A stretch of DNA of 64,000 nt, from the NCBI GenBank assembly GCA_019116365.1, contig DXBT01000020.1, positions 3,450 through 67,449 on the forward strand. The letters run 5' to 3'. The notes below the pieces were generated by a model. That model did no database searches and had not been told where the DNA came from. It was given only the letters and a program-made list of their open reading frames with translations. The DNA comes from Barnesiella merdipullorum (GTDB taxonomy: Bacteria > Bacteroidota > Bacteroidia > Bacteroidales > Barnesiellaceae). Made by a program: the position numbers and the translations under genes. Positions 63,878 through 64,000 of this stretch are shown piece after piece (the stretch's first letter is position 1; each line of letters opens with the position of its first letter).

Positions 63878-64000
63878 GTGAGTTCGACGAATTCAAAACA
63901 AAGCGAGCTGTGTGTCAATAGTTCTTGTAACATTGATACACGGCTTCTTGGGAAAGCAACAATATGCAGCAATTGCACCCAACAGGTTTACGATAAAATT
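63878..64000 (+). CDS. Possible partial gene start at the right edge, unrecognised
   Basis: From GTG 63878 the frame is open to the window end (41 codons): SSTNSKQSELCVNSSCNIDTRLLGKATICSNCTQQVYDKI. It has C-x4-C and C-x2-C spacing that could bind metal. Only a short stretch is visible, the start is GTG and the same frame is open upstream, so this may be chance. Confidence 0.3.
   Translation, partial: MSSTNSKQSELCVNSSCNIDTRLLGKATICSNCTQQVYDKI

Overview
The window reads as a chromosomal segment of a Bacteroidales bacterium. Supporting signs are promoters of the TTG-N19/20-TAnnTTTG type instead of E. coli-like ones, a SusC/SusD pair, a full Bat (aerotolerance) operon, type III glutamine synthetase, LL-diaminopimelate aminotransferase, a FeoA-FeoB fusion, and C-terminal sorting domains of the type IX secretion system (T9SS), both type A and type B. 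T9SS cargo plus gut-type genes (choloylglycine hydrolase family, Sus proteins) would suit a Barnesiellaceae/Porphyromonadaceae/Tannerellaceae-like lineage better than classical Bacteroides, but the species cannot be fixed from the sequence alone. No rRNA, CRISPR array, insertion sequence or phage is visible.

Layout. 1-7.5 kb: cell-envelope genes (lytic transglycosylase cut by the left edge, a T9SS type B protein, a four-LysM protein with a receptor-like domain, a PorT-like barrel), then holA, AMP nucleosidase and a lone HsdR_N-domain gene. 7.6-11 kb: tRNA-Cys and an iron-uptake operon (feoAB, a DUF3267 membrane metalloprotease-like gene, and a 58-residue Cys-rich FeoB-associated protein). 11.1-22.2 kb: nitrogen and amino-acid metabolism (PurF-type amidotransferase, glnN, dapL, dapF, carA, carB). 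22.3-27.7 kb: a small barrel, a YbaN-like protein, groES-groEL, a universal stress protein with a small HTH partner, and a PAP2 phosphatase. 27.7-36.2 kb: moxR, DUF58, batI-like, batA, batB, batC, batD, batE. 36.3-46.5 kb: a membrane-tethered HU-LysM protein with an HU partner, ppk1, a coiled-coil outer-membrane protein, a bile-salt-hydrolase-like amidase, a zinc-ribbon protein, a NIF3 protein and aspS.

46.6-57.4 kb is the accessory part and the most interesting. After tRNA-Pro comes a gene for an IdeS/Mac-like (peptidase C66-type) cysteine protease with two InlB-type repeats. Its start codon and signal peptide are separated by a run of eight A residues that puts the ATG one base out of frame. 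Next are a 64-residue HTH protein, then (opposite strand) SusC, SusD and a T9SS-secreted GH85-type endo-beta-N-acetylglucosaminidase. Together these look like a locus for attacking host glycoproteins, conceivably immunoglobulin: a protease for the polypeptide, an ENGase for the N-glycan, and SusCD for uptake of the released glycan. This is an inference from gene content.

57.4-58.1 kb is a 707-base AT-rich divergent intergenic region with several dyads and a tandem 11-bp repeat. 58.1-63.8 kb is a tripartite RND efflux operon (adaptor, HAE1 pump, TolC-like lipoprotein). A possible gene start runs off the right edge.
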